DNA of 49,034 nt from Novosphingobium endophyticum (GCF_014640675.1 NZ_BMHK01000026.1:1-49034), one strand, 5' to 3'. Numbered from the stretch's first letter, positions 34,116 through 42,753 are shown. The notes: generated from the sequence alone by a model not told the origin. Translations and numbers: made by a program.

Positions 34116-35638
34116 CCGCACCGATAGAGCGCGTAGTGATCGCCGGGGGCGGCAGCGCCGGGTGGATGGCCGCAGCCGCCCTGGCTCACATCCTTCGCGG
34201 CACGGGTATCGCCATCGATCTCGTCGAATCCGAGGAAATCGGCACGGTCGGCGTGGGGGAAGCCACCATCCCCCCGATCCGCGTGTTCAACCAGATGCTG
34301 GGCATAGACGAAGGCGAGTTCATCCGCGCGACGCAAGGCACGTTCAAACTGGGCATCGAATTCGCCGACTGGTGGCGACGCGGAAACCGCTATCTCCATC
34401 CATTCGGCCGTCACGGTGATGATTTCGGTCCGGTGCCCTTTCATCAGCAATGGCTTGCCGCCCGAGCATCCGGTGACGACTCCCCGCTCTCCGCCTATTC
34501 GCTTACCAGTGTTGCCGCTCAACAGGGACGCTTCGGTCCGCCCCCATCGCAGGCCGGGCGAACCACGGTCTGGTCCACGTTCTCGCACGCGTATCATTTC
34601 GACGCGGGGCTTTACGCCGCATTCCTGCGCCGGCGGGCCGAAGCGAAGGGCGTCCGACGGCACGAAGGCCGGATCGAAGGTGTAGAACTCGATCCACAAA
34701 ACGGGCACGTCCGCGAACTCGTGCTGGCCGACGGACGGCGCCTGACCGGCGACCTCTTCCTCGACTGCACCGGTTTTCGCGCGCTGCTCATCGGGGACTC
34801 TTTGGGCACGCCCTTCGAAGACTGGAGTCACTGGCTGCCCTGCGACCGCGCCATAGCCGTTCCCACCGCATCCGTCGCCCCGCCCATGCCTTATACCCGC
34901 TCGACGGCGCGTAGCGCGGGCTGGCAGTGGCGTATCCCGTTGCAGAACAGGGTCGGTAACGGTCTTGTCTGGTGCAGCGCCTTCCTCGACGAGGGTGATG
35001 CCCGCAAGGAACTGTTAGCCAACCTAGATGCCCCCGCGCAGGACGACCCACGCCCCTTGCGCTTCACTACCGGTCGGCGCGCGCAGGCATGGGTGGGCAA
35101 CGTGGTCGCCATCGGCCTGGCCTCCGGGTTTCTGGAACCGCTGGAATCGACCAGCCTTCACCTCATCCAGACGGCCATAACCCGCCTGCTCTCATGGTTT
35201 CCGGACAAGGCGTTCGATCCACGCGTCCGCGATGAGTACAACCGTCTGTTCGTACGCGAATGGGAAGCGGTGCGGGACCTGATCATTTTCCACTATGCCG
35301 CTGGTGAGCACGAGGATACGCCCTTTTGGCGGCATTGCCGGACCATCACCCTGCCAGACACCCTTGCCACCCGCGTCGATCTGTTCCGCGCGACGGGCCG
35401 TGTACTGGAGCGGGACGGTGACGTCTTCGGACGCGACAGCTGGCTTTCGGTCATGCTGGGTCAGGGCATCGAGCCCATCGGGCATGACAGCCTTGCCCAT
35501 GCCGTGCCCGCCGCGGACCGCGCGAAAGTTCTTGCCGCAATGCGCGAGATCATCGGCAGGACGGCGGCGTCCATGCCCGCCCATGCCGATACGCTGAACA
35601 GATCTTTTCGCGCCGCCTTGGCGCCTGCTGGAAACTAG
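34112..35638 (+). CDS. Flavin-dependent halogenase family protein 2 (tryptophan-halogenase-like)
   Basis: The 508-aa paralogue of the preceding gene has VVIAGGGSAGWMA, K79 in QGTFKLGIEFADW, GWQWRIPLQNR and E345 in FLEPLESTSLH. All residues needed for halogenation in PrnA are therefore retained. The two paralogues are clearly diverged in the substrate region (about 95-150 and the C-terminus), so they may act on different positions or partners. The ATGA overlap means coupled translation. No flavin reductase is encoded nearby. Confidence 0.9.
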   Translation: MTAPIERVVIAGGGSAGWMAAAALAHILRGTGIAIDLVESEEIGTVGVGEATIPPIRVFNQMLGIDEGEFIRATQGTFKLGIEFADWWRRGNRYLHPFGRHGDDFGPVPFHQQWLAARASGDDSPLSAYSLTSVAAQQGRFGPPPSQAGRTTVWSTFSHAYHFDAGLYAAFLRRRAEAKGVRRHEGRIEGVELDPQNGHVRELVLADGRRLTGDLFLDCTGFRALLIGDSLGTPFEDWSHWLPCDRAIAVPTASVAPPMPYTRSTARSAGWQWRIPLQNRVGNGLVWCSAFLDEGDARKELLANLDAPAQDDPRPLRFTTGRRAQAWVGNVVAIGLASGFLEPLESTSLHLIQTAITRLLSWFPDKAFDPRVRDEYNRLFVREWEAVRDLIIFHYAAGEHEDTPFWRHCRTITLPDTLATRVDLFRATGRVLERDGDVFGRDSWLSVMLGQGIEPIGHDSLAHAVPAADRAKVLAAMREIIGRTAASMPAHADTLNRSFRAALAPAGN

Positions 35639-35709
35639 ACGAAAATTCAGTTTCCGCCCCGCGACGCTCCCCCTGCTATTTGGTGGCCGATGGATCCGAC
35701 CAAATCGTA

Positions 35710-35724
35710 GCTATTGACAATAGC
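35710..35724. promoter_or_regulatory. Palindrome and possible promoter before TonB receptor 2
   Basis: GCTATTGACAATAGC is a perfect inverted repeat with a one-base centre. It contains TTGACA (35714-35719), a consensus -35 hexamer, with AT-rich sequence about 17 bases downstream (GATTTA). A regulator bound here would block RNA polymerase. Its half-site GCTATTG also occurs in the operator-like site at 29511-29524. Confidence 0.5.
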
Positions 35725-35778
35725 AAAACGGTTTGTGATTTATCGAGCCATAAAACAATAGATCAGGGAGGAACTGTT

Positions 35779-38187
35779 ATGAGCGAGCAGTACGCGAGCA
35801 GGCGCGCCGTTACGGCCATGGTGTCCGTTATTGCCCTGGCCACGGGCATGGGAATGGCGGCTCCTGCAATCGCACAGGATTCCAACGAGGATGTCGCCGC
35901 AAGCGAGCCCCGGGCGATCGGCGGAAACGAGATCATCGTAACCGCGCGCCGCCGCGAGGAAAGCCTTCAGGATACGCCGGTGGCGATCTCTGCGTTCAGC
36001 GCTGAAATGCTCGCCCAGCGTCAGGTGGAATCGACGCAGGATCTGGAAAAGATCACGCCGAACCTGCAATTCAAGCCTGCCGGTCAGCTTTCGGGCAACA
36101 CAGCGGCCACCGTCGTCTTCATCCGCGGGATCGGCCAGCTTGATCCCACCGCCGCGGTCGATCCCGGCGTGGGCATCTATCTCGACGAGGTCTACCTTGG
36201 CCGGGCCGTCGGCGGCGCGATCGACTTCGGCGACATTGCCGACGTGCAGGTCCTGCGCGGGCCGCAGGGCACCCTGTTCGGCCGCAACACCATCGGCGGC
36301 GCGGTTCTGGTCCGCACCCGGGAGCCCGATCTCGGCGAATGGAACGGCAGGGCGCGCCTGCGCACCGGAACCGACGACCTCTACGAAGGCTTCGCCGCAC
36401 TCAACATCCCGCTGGGAGAGATCATGGCCGCGCGCGTTTCGGGCGGCTTCCGCAAGCGTGACGGCTACGTCAGGCGCATCTTCGACGGGCGCCGGTTGGG
36501 CAACGACGACACGTACAGTTTCGGAGGTTCGATCAAGGTCGAACCGTCGTCCGATTTCAGCCTGGTCATTCGCGGTGACTACAACAAGCGCGACGAAAAC
36601 GGCGCGCCTTTCGTTTTCGCGGGCATCAACGAGCAGGCGCCGGTACCGGCCATCGTCAGCGTCGCGGCCGGCTGCCCTGGCGCGACAATTCCCTTCGCGC
36701 CGGTCGCTCCGGGCGATCCGCGCTTCGGGGCGCCCAATGTGCCGCAAATCGACGATACGCGCTGCGCCAACGATTTCTGGGAACTCGGCAACTACACAAA
36801 CGGCGGCACCGCACCGGTGCGGAGCACGTCCGAAGTCTGGGGCCTTTCCGCCACAGCCATCGCGAACGTGACCGAGAACTTCACGTTCAAATCGATCACC
36901 GCCTATCGTTCCACCAAGTCACGCGGCGTGCGCGATGCCGACAACACGCCCTTCGAGATCCTGACGACCGACCTCACCACCGATTCCAACCAGTTCAGCC
37001 AGGAACTGCAAGCCCAGTTCAGCTGGGACACGGTCAACGCGATCCTGGGCGGCTATTACTTCCGTGAGGAGACCTTCGAGCGCGCCTCCGTCCCCCTCTC
37101 GTTCCCGCCCTCTCCGCCGGTCATCGGCCGGCTGCTGGCCGGCGGCCCGGGAACGCGTGACCTGCAGCTATCCCGCCTGACTACCGACTCGCTGGCGGCC
37201 TTCGGTGAGGTGACCGTCAAGCCGATGTACGGGCTCGAGGTTTCGGGCGGCCTGCGCTACACCACGGACCGCAAGACGTATCGGGGCACGGTGCTCAACC
37301 TGTCGCCCTCCACCCTGCCCGACCCGGACCCGCTGCCCACCGAAGCAATTCCCGATGGCGGGCCGCTGTTCATCTTTCCCACGCCCAACCGCGCGACCTT
37401 TTCGGCGGTTACCGGCTCGGCGAGCGTCCAGTACCGCTGGAACAGCGCGATCAGCACCTACGTGTCCTATTCGCGCAGCTTCAAGTCGGGCGGGTTCAAT
37501 ACCCGCTACAACGCGCCGCCGCCGGGCTTCGTGCCCGTGCCGTTCGACGAGGAGAAGGTCGAGAGCTACGAAGTCGGCGCCAAGCTGGACTTTGGCGATG
37601 TCCGGCTCAACCTGGCCGCTTTCCGCGCGAACTACGACGACATTCAGCTCATCTTCCGCCAGGGCGTGGTGCCGCTGCTGTTCAACGCCGGCAAGGCGCG
37701 GATGCAGGGCATCGAGGCCGAATTCAGCTATCGTCCTGCCTGGGGCCTGATCCTTGATGCCGGGCTCAGCACACTCGACGACGAGATCCTGAGCGTCACC
37801 GAAGTGCCCGGCGCCACCGCCACGATAGCCCCGGGCGACGAACTGCCGCTGACGCCGTCGTTCCAGGGGAATTTCGGCATCGCTTATCCGTTCGCCCTGA
37901 GCGAGCAACTGGAACTGACCCCGCGCTTCGAGGGCAGCTACACCTCGAGCCTCACCTTCATTACCGGCAGCGTGCCGGAAATCGAGCAGGACGCCTACTT
38001 CCTGGGGAACGCTTCGCTTACCCTGAGGGACAGCCGAGCCGGCTGGAAGCTGTCCGCAGGCGTGCAGAACCTGTTCGACAAGCGCTATCTCATCCAGGGC
38101 AACGCGTCGCTCGGCACGCTTGGCTATGCCGAGAAGATCTACGCGCGGGCCCGCAACTGGTACGCACAGGTATCCTACGAGTTCTGA
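35779..38187 (+). CDS. TonB-dependent receptor 2
   Basis: The 802-aa outer-membrane receptor has a signal peptide (residues 1-29, ending APAIAQ), a TonB box (NEIIVTARRREESLQDTPVAI) and a plug with QSTQDLEKITPNLQF-like and VLRGPQGTLFGRNTIGGAV motifs; the C-terminal strand ends WYAQVSYEF. It is the shorter, siderophore-receptor-like class common in sphingomonads, where members import many ligands besides iron. GGGAGGA precedes ATG 35779; a longer frame from 35680 crosses the promoter. It has its own promoter-like region and is followed by a terminator. Confidence 0.92.
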   Translation: MSEQYASRRAVTAMVSVIALATGMGMAAPAIAQDSNEDVAASEPRAIGGNEIIVTARRREESLQDTPVAISAFSAEMLAQRQVESTQDLEKITPNLQFKPAGQLSGNTAATVVFIRGIGQLDPTAAVDPGVGIYLDEVYLGRAVGGAIDFGDIADVQVLRGPQGTLFGRNTIGGAVLVRTREPDLGEWNGRARLRTGTDDLYEGFAALNIPLGEIMAARVSGGFRKRDGYVRRIFDGRRLGNDDTYSFGGSIKVEPSSDFSLVIRGDYNKRDENGAPFVFAGINEQAPVPAIVSVAAGCPGATIPFAPVAPGDPRFGAPNVPQIDDTRCANDFWELGNYTNGGTAPVRSTSEVWGLSATAIANVTENFTFKSITAYRSTKSRGVRDADNTPFEILTTDLTTDSNQFSQELQAQFSWDTVNAILGGYYFREETFERASVPLSFPPSPPVIGRLLAGGPGTRDLQLSRLTTDSLAAFGEVTVKPMYGLEVSGGLRYTTDRKTYRGTVLNLSPSTLPDPDPLPTEAIPDGGPLFIFPTPNRATFSAVTGSASVQYRWNSAISTYVSYSRSFKSGGFNTRYNAPPPGFVPVPFDEEKVESYEVGAKLDFGDVRLNLAAFRANYDDIQLIFRQGVVPLLFNAGKARMQGIEAEFSYRPAWGLILDAGLSTLDDEILSVTEVPGATATIAPGDELPLTPSFQGNFGIAYPFALSEQLELTPRFEGSYTSSLTFITGSVPEIEQDAYFLGNASLTLRDSRAGWKLSAGVQNLFDKRYLIQGNASLGTLGYAEKIYARARNWYAQVSYEF

Positions 38188-38207
38188 TCTGACAGGAACA
38201 AGGGGGG

Positions 38208-38237
38208 AGGGGGCAGGACTGACCCCGCCCCCTTTAT
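38208..38237 (+). terminator. Rho-independent terminator after TonB receptor 2
   Basis: AGGGGGC (38208-38214) pairs with GCCCCCT (38227-38233) over seven bases, extendable by wobble pairs, and is followed by TTATT. It lies 20 bp after the receptor stop and closes the carbohydrate locus. Confidence 0.65.
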
Positions 38238-38281
38238 TGCCGGCGACTTGAAATCGAATTGGGGCTCGTTACCCTGCCGAT

Positions 38282-38866
38282 ATGCCGGGGGTTACAGAGG
38301 GCAAATACCGCATGGGCCTCGCAGGGCTTCTCGCCCTGGCCCTTTCCGCATGCGGTGGCGGCACCAAGTATCGCCCCGCCAGCGACACCCCGGTCCGGAT
38401 CGGCCCGCCCTACACCATCCGCGGCGTGACCTATGCCCCCGCCGCCGATCCGCAATACGACATGCTGGGCTACGCCACGTGGTACGGCAACGAGTCCGGC
38501 AACCAGACCGCCAACGGTGAGCGCTTCCGCCCCCGCTGGTACACCGCTGCCCACAAGACATTGCCGCTACCGACATATGTGGAAGTGACCTCGCTCGACA
38601 CCGGGCGGCGGATCATCGTGCGCATCAACGACCGCGGCCCTTTCGGCGAATCCGCGCGAATCATCGACCTGTCGCAAGGCGCCGCAGAGCTGCTCGGCGT
38701 GCGCGCGAAAGGGAAAGCGACGGTGCGTGTGCGGGCTGTCCGGCCTGCCGAACGCGACCGCAAGGCCCTGCGCGAAGGCAAGGCCGCGCGGCCGCTGCCA
38801 CCGGTGCCTGGACCGACGCTTGCGAACCTGCAAGGGCAGTTCGCGCGCGGCGTCGGCGCGCGCTGA
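38282..38866 (+). CDS. rlpA: Septal-ring lytic transglycosylase RlpA family lipoprotein
   Basis: The 194-aa protein has a lipobox (LLALALSACGGG) and a double-psi beta-barrel typical of RlpA: GYATWYGNESGNQTANGE, AAHKTLPLPTYVEV, VRINDRGPFGESARIIDLSQGAAELLG. RlpA cleaves peptidoglycan strands lacking stem peptides, or binds them, at the septum. The C-terminal SPOR domain of longer RlpAs is absent. The ATG at 38312 (MGLAGLLALALSAC) would give a tighter signal peptide; the longer start at 38282 is kept because neither has a convincing ribosome site. Confidence 0.85.
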   Translation: MPGVTEGKYRMGLAGLLALALSACGGGTKYRPASDTPVRIGPPYTIRGVTYAPAADPQYDMLGYATWYGNESGNQTANGERFRPRWYTAAHKTLPLPTYVEVTSLDTGRRIIVRINDRGPFGESARIIDLSQGAAELLGVRAKGKATVRVRAVRPAERDRKALREGKAARPLPPVPGPTLANLQGQFARGVGAR

Positions 38867-38888
38867 CCGCGCGCCGGCACCGCAGACG

Positions 38889-39338
38889 TCAGGCTGCCTG
38901 CTGTTCGGCGTAGAGCTGGGCTTCCTTGCCGATCAGGATGTCCGCCAGGAACCAGTACGCCTCACCCCAGGCGGCGAGCACCTCGTCGCTGGCGGCATCG
39001 CCCAGCACGTCGCGGATCGCGGGCAGCAGTGCCTCGGCGACGATCGGATAGTGCTCAGGCTTCACACCGGTGTCGACGTGGCGTTCCACCATGCGCTGAA
39101 CCGGCGCGGTGAGGTTCTGCAGCTTGTCGACGTTCTGGGCATAGGCGAGGATCGTGGCGGCGAGACGACGCGGTTGCTCGCCCGACTCCTGCGCGGCCTG
39201 ATCGAACATGGCCTTGACGTCGGCATTGACGAACATGCGCTCGTACATGCGCGTGGTAATGGCCACGCCGTGCTGCTGCAGCGCGGGCGCGGTTGCCTTG
39301 ACGGTGGCGATGGTCTGTTCGGAAAGCGATCGTGTCAT
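38889..39338 (-). CDS. Single-domain globin, flavohemoglobin-type haem domain
   Basis: The 149-aa protein aligns with the haem domain of flavohemoglobins: TTRMYERMFVNADVKAMFDQ with the B10 Tyr, AATILAYAQNVDKLQNL, and VERHVDTGVKPEHYPIVAEAL with the proximal His. There is no reductase domain, as in Vitreoscilla-type and single-domain globins. Such proteins bind O2 and NO. Divergence from an NsrR-like regulator, with NsrR-like sites between, supports NO scavenging. The start is ATG 39338. Confidence 0.9.
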   Translation of the reverse strand: MTRSLSEQTIATVKATAPALQQHGVAITTRMYERMFVNADVKAMFDQAAQESGEQPRRLAATILAYAQNVDKLQNLTAPVQRMVERHVDTGVKPEHYPIVAEALLPAIRDVLGDAASDEVLAAWGEAYWFLADILIGKEAQLYAEQQAA

Positions 39339-39352
39339 TGCGAATCCCCTTT

Positions 39353-39375
39353 AAGATGCAAACTGGATGCATCTA
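39353..39375. promoter_or_regulatory. NsrR-like operator, globin-proximal
   Basis: The site runs AAGATGCAAAC, one central base, GGATGCATCTA, an 11-1-11 inverted repeat with 8 of 11 positions symmetric. It resembles the NsrR consensus (AAGATGCA...TGCATCTT type). It starts 15 bp before the globin ATG on the globin side. Confidence 0.6.
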
Positions 39376-39389
39376 TACTTCGACGCAAA

Positions 39390-39412
39390 AAGATGTAAAT
39401 AGAACGCATCAT
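39390..39412. promoter_or_regulatory. NsrR-like operator, regulator-proximal
   Basis: A second, weaker copy (AAGATGTAAAT, one base, GAACGCATCAT) lies 37 bp centre to centre from the first and 19 bp before the regulator's TTG start. Paired sites would allow one regulator to repress both the globin and itself. Confidence 0.5.
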
Positions 39413-39430
39413 TTTTTCGGGAGAGCTTCC

Positions 39431-39856
39431 TTGCACCTCACCGCGCATACCGACTACGCCCTGCGCATCCTGCTCCACGCCGCCCTGACGGCCGCGGAAG
39501 ACCCACAGGCATTGCTCTCGATCGCGGAGGTCGCCGCTGCGCACCGGATCTCGCGCAACCATGCGATGAAGGTTGTGAACGAGCTGGGCAATGCCGGGTT
39601 GCTGGAAACCGTGCGCGGTCGGGGCGGTGGCTTCCGGCTGGGCAGGCCGGCGGGGGAAATCCGGCTGGGCGACGTCGTGCGGCTGACCGAACCGAACCTT
39701 CAGCCGGCGGACTGCGACAACTGCATCATGCGCCGCCACTGCGGACTGATCCCGTCGCTCGACCGGGCGATACACGCCTTTCTGGCCGAACTCGACAAGC
39801 AGACGCTTGCGCAGGCGGCAGTGGAATCCCGCCTACCCATTCCGGCGACACTCTGA
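39431..39856 (+). CDS. nsrR: Rrf2-family regulator, NsrR-like
   Basis: The 141-aa protein starts at TTG 39431 (LHLTAHTDYALRILLHAAL, the family N-terminus) with GGGAGAG five bases before it. An ATG at 39332 lies inside the divergent globin gene. The winged helix has ISRNHAMKVVNELGNAGLLETVRGRGGGF. Three cysteines in CDNCIMRRHC suit an Fe-S cluster that senses NO. The spacing differs from the E. coli pattern. The divergent globin and the two operator-like sites support NsrR function. Confidence 0.8.
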   Translation: MHLTAHTDYALRILLHAALTAAEDPQALLSIAEVAAAHRISRNHAMKVVNELGNAGLLETVRGRGGGFRLGRPAGEIRLGDVVRLTEPNLQPADCDNCIMRRHCGLIPSLDRAIHAFLAELDKQTLAQAAVESRLPIPATL

Positions 39857-39925
39857 AGGAGGAACCCTTGGTGCCAGCGAACCGTTTCCTATATGATAGG
39901 GTAAGAGCGAAAGGAGAGAACCGCT

Positions 39926-40093
39926 ATGAAAGCCACGAAGATCGGCCCATCCCTGCCGTTCCGCCGGAACCCCTTTGCCCGCCTGACCGGTTCGCTGATT
40001 TTCGACCGTCAGCGTGACGACGTCGTTCGCGAGTATGAGGAGGAAGGCACGCCGATGAGAATCTGGTCGGGCGGTCACTTCCGCAAGAACTGA
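39926..40093 (+). CDS. 55-aa small cationic protein, unknown
   Basis: The ORF starts at ATG 39926 behind a strong AAAGGAGAG site and reads MKATKIGPSLPFRRNPFARL, then TGSLIFDRQRDDVVREYEEE and a basic end (RIWSGGHFRKN). It is not hydrophobic, has no signal peptide and has a mixed basic-acidic-basic pattern. A compact structured region (40104-40160) follows immediately. I do not recognise the family. It lies 69 bp after nsrR on the same strand but has its own leader. Confidence 0.65.
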   Translation: MKATKIGPSLPFRRNPFARLTGSLIFDRQRDDVVREYEEEGTPMRIWSGGHFRKN

Positions 40094-40103
40094 CCGTAAC
40101 CGA

Positions 40104-40160
40104 GCGTCCCCTGCGCACGTTCCGCCGGCGCAAGAAATTTGCGCCCCGCGCAGGGGGCGC
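40104..40160 (+). terminator. Nested stem-loop after the 55-aa gene
   Basis: An outer stem of 13 bases (40104-40116 with 40148-40160, one G-T pair) encloses an inner stem GGCGCAA (40127-40133) with TTGCGCC (40139-40145). ATTCCTTTT follows. This could terminate the small-gene transcript, or be the 3' part of a structured small RNA. Confidence 0.55.
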
Positions 40161-40343
40161 ATTCCTTTTGCAATGCCTCTGCGAGCGGCCGCGCAAGCTT
40201 TCAAAAAAACCGCTCAAACACTTGCAAATCTGGGATTTCTGCGGTTCAAACCGCAGGCATGACAATGTCGGCATCCCATAGCGCACGCGCCTATTTCGGT
40301 GCCCGCCTTCCCTTCCGGGATGCCGCCCCCAGGAGATTCGTAC

Positions 40344-42515
40344 ATGAAGATTCGGCTGATGACGGCCGCGGCCCCCGCTGTGCTCGGGGCCTCGCTGCTT
40401 GGCGGCTGTGCCACCATGCCCGCCGCGACTGAAGCGCCCGCGCGCGCCGCGCCGGCAGTGCCCGCCTATGACGGCCCCTTCGCCCGGCCCAGCACCCTGC
40501 CTTTCCACGCGCCCGATTTCACGAAGTTCCAGGACAGCGGCTTCCAACCCGCGATGGAAGCGGGCATCTCCTCCAAGCGCGCCGAAGTCTCCGCGATCGC
40601 CGACAGTCCCGAACCGCCGACCTTCGAAAACACGATCGTCGCGCTGGAAAAGACCGGCAGCCTGCTGGAGCGCGTCCAGAACGTGTTCGACCAGCTTGTC
40701 TCGGCCAACACGAATGACACGCTGGACGCCGTCGACACCGCGACCGCGCCGATGCTCGCCGCGCTCGATGATGACATGTACCTCGACGCAAAGCTCTTCG
40801 CCCGGGTCAAGGCCGTCCACGACAGCGCCGAGGGCAAGGCCCTGACCGGCGAGGACGCGATGCTGCTGGCGACCACTTACGAGAACTTCGTCCATGAGGG
40901 CGCGCTGCTCTCTGCCGGGCAGAAGGCCGAGCTCAAGCAGATGAACCAGCGCATCGCCGCGCTGGAAACCGAATTCTCGCAGAACCTGACAAACGGCACC
41001 GCCGCCGCTGCCGTTACCTTCGACAGCAAGGCGGATCTTGCCGGCATGTCGGAAGCCGACATCGCCGCGGCCGCCAAGCGCGCCGAGGAAAAGGGCATGA
41101 CCGGCAAATACGTGCTTGCGCTGGAGAACACCACGCAGCAGCCGGCGCTGGCCCATCTCACGAACCGCGCGAGCCGCCAAAAGCTGTTCGAGGCGAGCAT
41201 CAACCGCACGTCCAGCGGCGGCGAATTCGACACCACGAAGATCGTCTCCGAGCTCGCCGTGCTGCGCGCGAGGAAGGCGGCGCTGCTCGGCCAGCCCGAC
41301 TATGCGACCTACCAGATGTACGACCGCATGGTGAAAAGCCCCGCCAAGGCGATGGAGTTCATGAAAGGCTTCGTCCCGGCTCTCGCCGACACGCAGTCGC
41401 GCGAGGCAAAAATGCTGCAGGACTATGCCCGCGCGCAGGGAGACAGCATCACGCTGGAGCCGTGGGACTGGGGCTATTACGCCGAACAGGTCCGCAAGGC
41501 GAAGTATGATCTCGACGATGCACAGATCAAGCCGTACTTCGAGGTCTGGCGCACGCTGGAGGACGGCGTCTTCTACGCGGCCACGCAGACCTACGGGATA
41601 ACCTTCAAGCGCCGCACCGACCTGCCCGTCTATCACCCGACGATGCGGGTCTATCAGGTCTACGACAAGGACGGCAGCGAGCTGGCGCTGTTCTACTTCG
41701 ATCCTTTCGCCCGGCCCAACAAGCAGGGCGGCGCCTGGATGGGCAACTTCGTCGAGCAGTCGTACCTGACCGGCGACAAGCCGGTGATCCACAACACGCT
41801 CAACATCACGCCCCCGGCCGAGGGCCAGCCCGCGCTCGCCACCTGGGACAATGTGACGACGATGTTCCACGAATTCGGCCACGCGCTGCATGGCCTCTTC
41901 GCAAGCCAGAAGTACCCTTCGCTCTCCGGCACCGAGACGGCGCGCGACTTCGTGGAATTTCCCAGCCAATTCAATGAGAACTTCGCCACTGTTCCCAAAG
42001 CGCTGCAACGATATGCGAAGCACTACAAGACCGGCGAGACGATCCCGGCGTCACTGATGAAGAAGATCGAAGCGGCGGAGAAGTTCAACCAGGGTCTGAA
42101 GTTCGGCGAGATCGACGAAGCGGCGATGCTGGACATGGACTGGCACACGCTCACCCCCGCCGAGGCGAGCCAGCCGCCAATGACCTTCGAGACCAGGTCG
42201 CTCGGCCGGATGGGCCTCAAGACCGACCTCGTTCCCCCGCGCTATCGCACGCCCTACTTCCGGCATATCTGGAGCAACTCCTACGAAGCAGGATATTACT
42301 CCTATATCTGGACCGAGATGCTGGCCCATGACGGGTGGGACTGGGTCGAAAATCACGGCGGCATGACCCGCGCCAACGGCGATCACATCCGCGCCACGTT
42401 CCTTGGCCAGGGCCATAGCAGGGACTACGCGCAGATGTACCGCGACTTCACGGGACGCGACCCGCGGATCGAACCCATGCTGAACGCACGCGGACTGGTG
42501 TCAAAGGAGGATTGA
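40344..42515 (+). CDS. dcp: M3-family peptidyl-dipeptidase, lipoprotein
   Basis: This 723-aa zinc metallopeptidase is related to Dcp/oligopeptidase A. The zinc site is in TMFHEFGHALHGLF, with the third ligand Glu in DFVEFPSQFNENF. The C-terminal substrate site includes YRTPYFRHIWSNSYEAGYYSY. Unlike E. coli Dcp it has a lipoprotein signal (ASLLGGCATMPA, Cys near residue 22), so it should be in the periplasm, membrane-anchored. AGGAGA precedes ATG 40344; an earlier in-frame ATG at 40299 lacks one. It likely removes C-terminal dipeptides from oligopeptides. Confidence 0.93.
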   Translation: MKIRLMTAAAPAVLGASLLGGCATMPAATEAPARAAPAVPAYDGPFARPSTLPFHAPDFTKFQDSGFQPAMEAGISSKRAEVSAIADSPEPPTFENTIVALEKTGSLLERVQNVFDQLVSANTNDTLDAVDTATAPMLAALDDDMYLDAKLFARVKAVHDSAEGKALTGEDAMLLATTYENFVHEGALLSAGQKAELKQMNQRIAALETEFSQNLTNGTAAAAVTFDSKADLAGMSEADIAAAAKRAEEKGMTGKYVLALENTTQQPALAHLTNRASRQKLFEASINRTSSGGEFDTTKIVSELAVLRARKAALLGQPDYATYQMYDRMVKSPAKAMEFMKGFVPALADTQSREAKMLQDYARAQGDSITLEPWDWGYYAEQVRKAKYDLDDAQIKPYFEVWRTLEDGVFYAATQTYGITFKRRTDLPVYHPTMRVYQVYDKDGSELALFYFDPFARPNKQGGAWMGNFVEQSYLTGDKPVIHNTLNITPPAEGQPALATWDNVTTMFHEFGHALHGLFASQKYPSLSGTETARDFVEFPSQFNENFATVPKALQRYAKHYKTGETIPASLMKKIEAAEKFNQGLKFGEIDEAAMLDMDWHTLTPAEASQPPMTFETRSLGRMGLKTDLVPPRYRTPYFRHIWSNSYEAGYYSYIWTEMLAHDGWDWVENHGGMTRANGDHIRATFLGQGHSRDYAQMYRDFTGRDPRIEPMLNARGLVSKED

Positions 42516-42753
42516 CGGACGTCTCCGGGCCTCTCTCCTGCGGCGGAGCGGCCCGGAAGAAGGCACGCATATCTTCCGCTCTGAACTTCGGCGGCCCCGC
42601 CGCGCAGCCATGCCCGACCGATGCTTGCGGCCGGCAAGGTTAGGCGCTGGCGGTGTACCGAAGCGGGACGGCGCCGCAATTAAGATTTTCGAATTAGTTT
42701 ATTGATAGTACGGCGCCACTCTCTCTTCTCCTCTGTTGCAGGTTTTTGAAAAC

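Noticed and set aside
39924..42023. 699-codon minus-strand frame
   Set aside because: It is antisense to the M3 peptidase, which has HEFGH and lipobox motifs; this frame is a shadow of codon bias.
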